Below, piece by piece: positions 62,970-64,000 of a DNA stretch of 64,000 bases. Source of the DNA: Alteromonas sp. BMJM2 (lineage in GTDB: Bacteria > Pseudomonadota > Gammaproteobacteria > Enterobacterales > Alteromonadaceae); the NCBI RefSeq assembly GCF_027257845.1, contig NZ_JAPVOT010000007.1, positions 1 to 64,000 of the forward strand, written 5' to 3'. The notes beneath the pieces are model-generated. The model did not search any database and was not told the DNA's origin. It saw only the letters and a program-made list of their open reading frames with translations. The position numbers and the translations under genes are program-made. How positions within the stretch are numbered: the stretch's first letter is position 1; each line of letters begins with the position of its first letter.

Positions 62970-64000
62970 TTATATTCTCCAAGTCATCATTTGAGTCGTT
63001 TACCCACATATTGCCAACAAGATCGTATTTGAAAGAGTCATCAGGAGTGACATTCTCAATAGTTGCATTAGCCCCTGTCCCTTTATTTAGAATAGTGTTA
63101 CGAAAAGAGGTATAACGTTCGTTTATATCTATGTCTGTTATTAATTCGCCGTTGACGATTATTTTTGCGCTCGCCATTACACCCCTGAAATTAGGAACCC
63201 CAGTAGTGCCAGCAAACTTAATACCCAGCGAGTTTATTACAGGGTCTTCATTGCCTTTACTTGTGTAGTGTATAAGTTCACCGTCAATGGACACAGCTAC
63301 GTTATTATCAGTATTAAAAATTCGGACTTTTCTTAGTTTGTTTTTGTCATGGTAACTTTTTGCGTCTCCCCCTATAAAATCAGAAACACTTGTTGGCAAG
63401 AAAACCCTACCATCTTGGATATCAAGTATACCTGCCCTATCTTTACCCTCTGTAGAGTGTTTGTTGGCCATGAAGTAAGCACCCTGGGTAGGTATTACAC
63501 AGATTATCTCAACTTCCCATGAACCATACCGAGGTAAAGTAATTAATTGATTGAGGTCAACATGCATACCGGTCGCTATGTCAAAGTGAGTAAAGTACCT
63601 AGAAACATTTGATACGTATTGAGGAACCATTAACTCTTTAATCGAAATGTCGTTAATTATGAATTTGTGACCTACTATTCCCCCTTTCATAATAATATCT
63701 AGCCTTTCTGTATTGCTGATAGTAACCTTATTTTTGCCTACACTTAGTCCACTAGCACTAACAGCCCCATAATCATTTATGTCTACTGAGCGGTCGAGCC
63801 TCTCAACGTCCAAGCTAACTAAGTAAGTACGGTCACGTTCAAACCCTCTTATAGTTGTACCGACCCAGTTACTTTCAGTTAACCTCTCCAAAGTTATAGA
63901 GTTATCATTTACAATTAAATTTGAAGATTCCTGTGGCCCTACCTTAAATGATTCATTTCCTGACCACTCTTCTTTCTCGCTTACAAGATCACCACCAACA
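62962..64000 (-). CDS. Receptor-type tail protein with lectin-like fold (5' end beyond window)
   Basis: At least 345 codons are open to the right edge without a stop, so the true start lies outside; a TTG at 63891 is not needed. The chain is beta-rich: carbohydrate-binding-like strands (NLIVNDNSITLERL) first, then a segment reminiscent of laminin-G/concanavalin modules (VRIFNTDNNVAVSIDGELIHY, GVMASAKIIVNGELI). It probably binds a cell-surface glycan. It is likely a second fiber or spike, independent of the giant fiber. Confidence 0.6.
   Translation of the reverse strand, partial: VGGDLVSEKEEWSGNESFKVGPQESSNLIVNDNSITLERLTESNWVGTTIRGFERDRTYLVSLDVERLDRSVDINDYGAVSASGLSVGKNKVTISNTERLDIIMKGGIVGHKFIINDISIKELMVPQYVSNVSRYFTHFDIATGMHVDLNQLITLPRYGSWEVEIICVIPTQGAYFMANKHSTEGKDRAGILDIQDGRVFLPTSVSDFIGGDAKSYHDKNKLRKVRIFNTDNNVAVSIDGELIHYTSKGNEDPVINSLGIKFAGTTGVPNFRGVMASAKIIVNGELITDIDINERYTSFRNTILNKGTGANATIENVTPDDSFKYDLVGNMWVNDSNDDLENISE

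Larger units (their letters stand above)
22703..64000. mobile_element. N4-like temperate prophage (incomplete, runs off the right edge)
   Basis: The left boundary is the tRNA att scar. Inside lie a leader, a rightward replication operon, a leftward block equivalent to N4 genes 50-59, tail fiber genes, and a lysis cassette on the plus strand. All genes look open and full length. Integrase, terminase, DNA polymerase and the second RNA polymerase typical of N4 relatives are not in this window and are expected to the right, as is the rebuilt tRNA. Over 41 kb are visible; N4 relatives usually have about 60-80 kb. Confidence 0.9.

Overview
The window suggests a marine gammaproteobacterium of the Alteromonas type (moderate GC, proBA, PNPase, NADP-glutamate dehydrogenase, DUF1244 and DUF2878 genes, a phosphatase-diacylglycerol kinase fusion). 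This is inferred from gene content only. Positions 1-22.7 kb are host chromosome. From 22,703 to the right edge lies one large temperate phage that runs out of the window.

Host part. The left edge holds what looks like the 5' end of a class C group II intron, abutting the terminator of an M16 peptidase gene. A minus-strand block follows: M16 peptidase, MATE transporter, DUF1244 protein, pnp (without rpsO beside it), an MscS channel and the proline operon proBA. A long AT-rich gap (11.2-12.8 kb) precedes plus-strand genes for a two-helix membrane protein and a HAD phosphatase. Next come an SDR and a DUF2878 protein (minus), the phosphatase-DAGK fusion and gdhA (plus), hemerythrin (plus), a Pmp3/YqaE peptide (minus) and a membrane GGDEF-EAL protein with a degenerate GGDEF half.

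Prophage. At 22,703-22,728 only the 3' end of a tRNA (probably tRNA-Leu, minus strand) remains, with its terminator still in place. This is one att site; the other end should lie right of the window with the rebuilt tRNA. A 590-bp leader full of inverted repeats precedes a rightward early/replication operon: winged-helix protein, Cas4/RecB-like nuclease, helicase-primase, RecA-like ATPase, N4-type SSB, RuvC-like resolvase and two small genes. A bidirectional terminator separates it from a leftward late block of ten genes matching phage N4 genes 50-59 in number, order and approximate size. That block includes a 3587-aa virion RNA polymerase in which the single-subunit RNAP motifs are visible (R1436, D1583, R1701/K1705/Y1713, D1998). 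To its right are tail genes, including a 2109-aa fiber with collagen-like repeats and an S74 chaperone. Then come an inverted cassette (glutaredoxin, M15 endolysin, holin), a second holin, and a receptor-type protein cut by the window edge. No integrase, terminase, DNA polymerase or gp15/16-type RNA polymerase is seen in this window.

Most interesting. N4-like phages are known mainly as lytic, but this one sits in a tRNA gene. Three copies of a conserved element (AGTAGT, then a 6-bp stem with a 4-nt NTCC loop, with stems that covary) lie at the start of its early genes. On the template strand the loop reads GGAN, like the GGA loop of N4 virion-RNAP hairpin promoters. The phage may therefore keep its early genes silent in the lysogen simply because the polymerase that reads them is a late, virion-packaged protein. 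One copy also fits the LexA box spacing CTGT-N8-ACAG.
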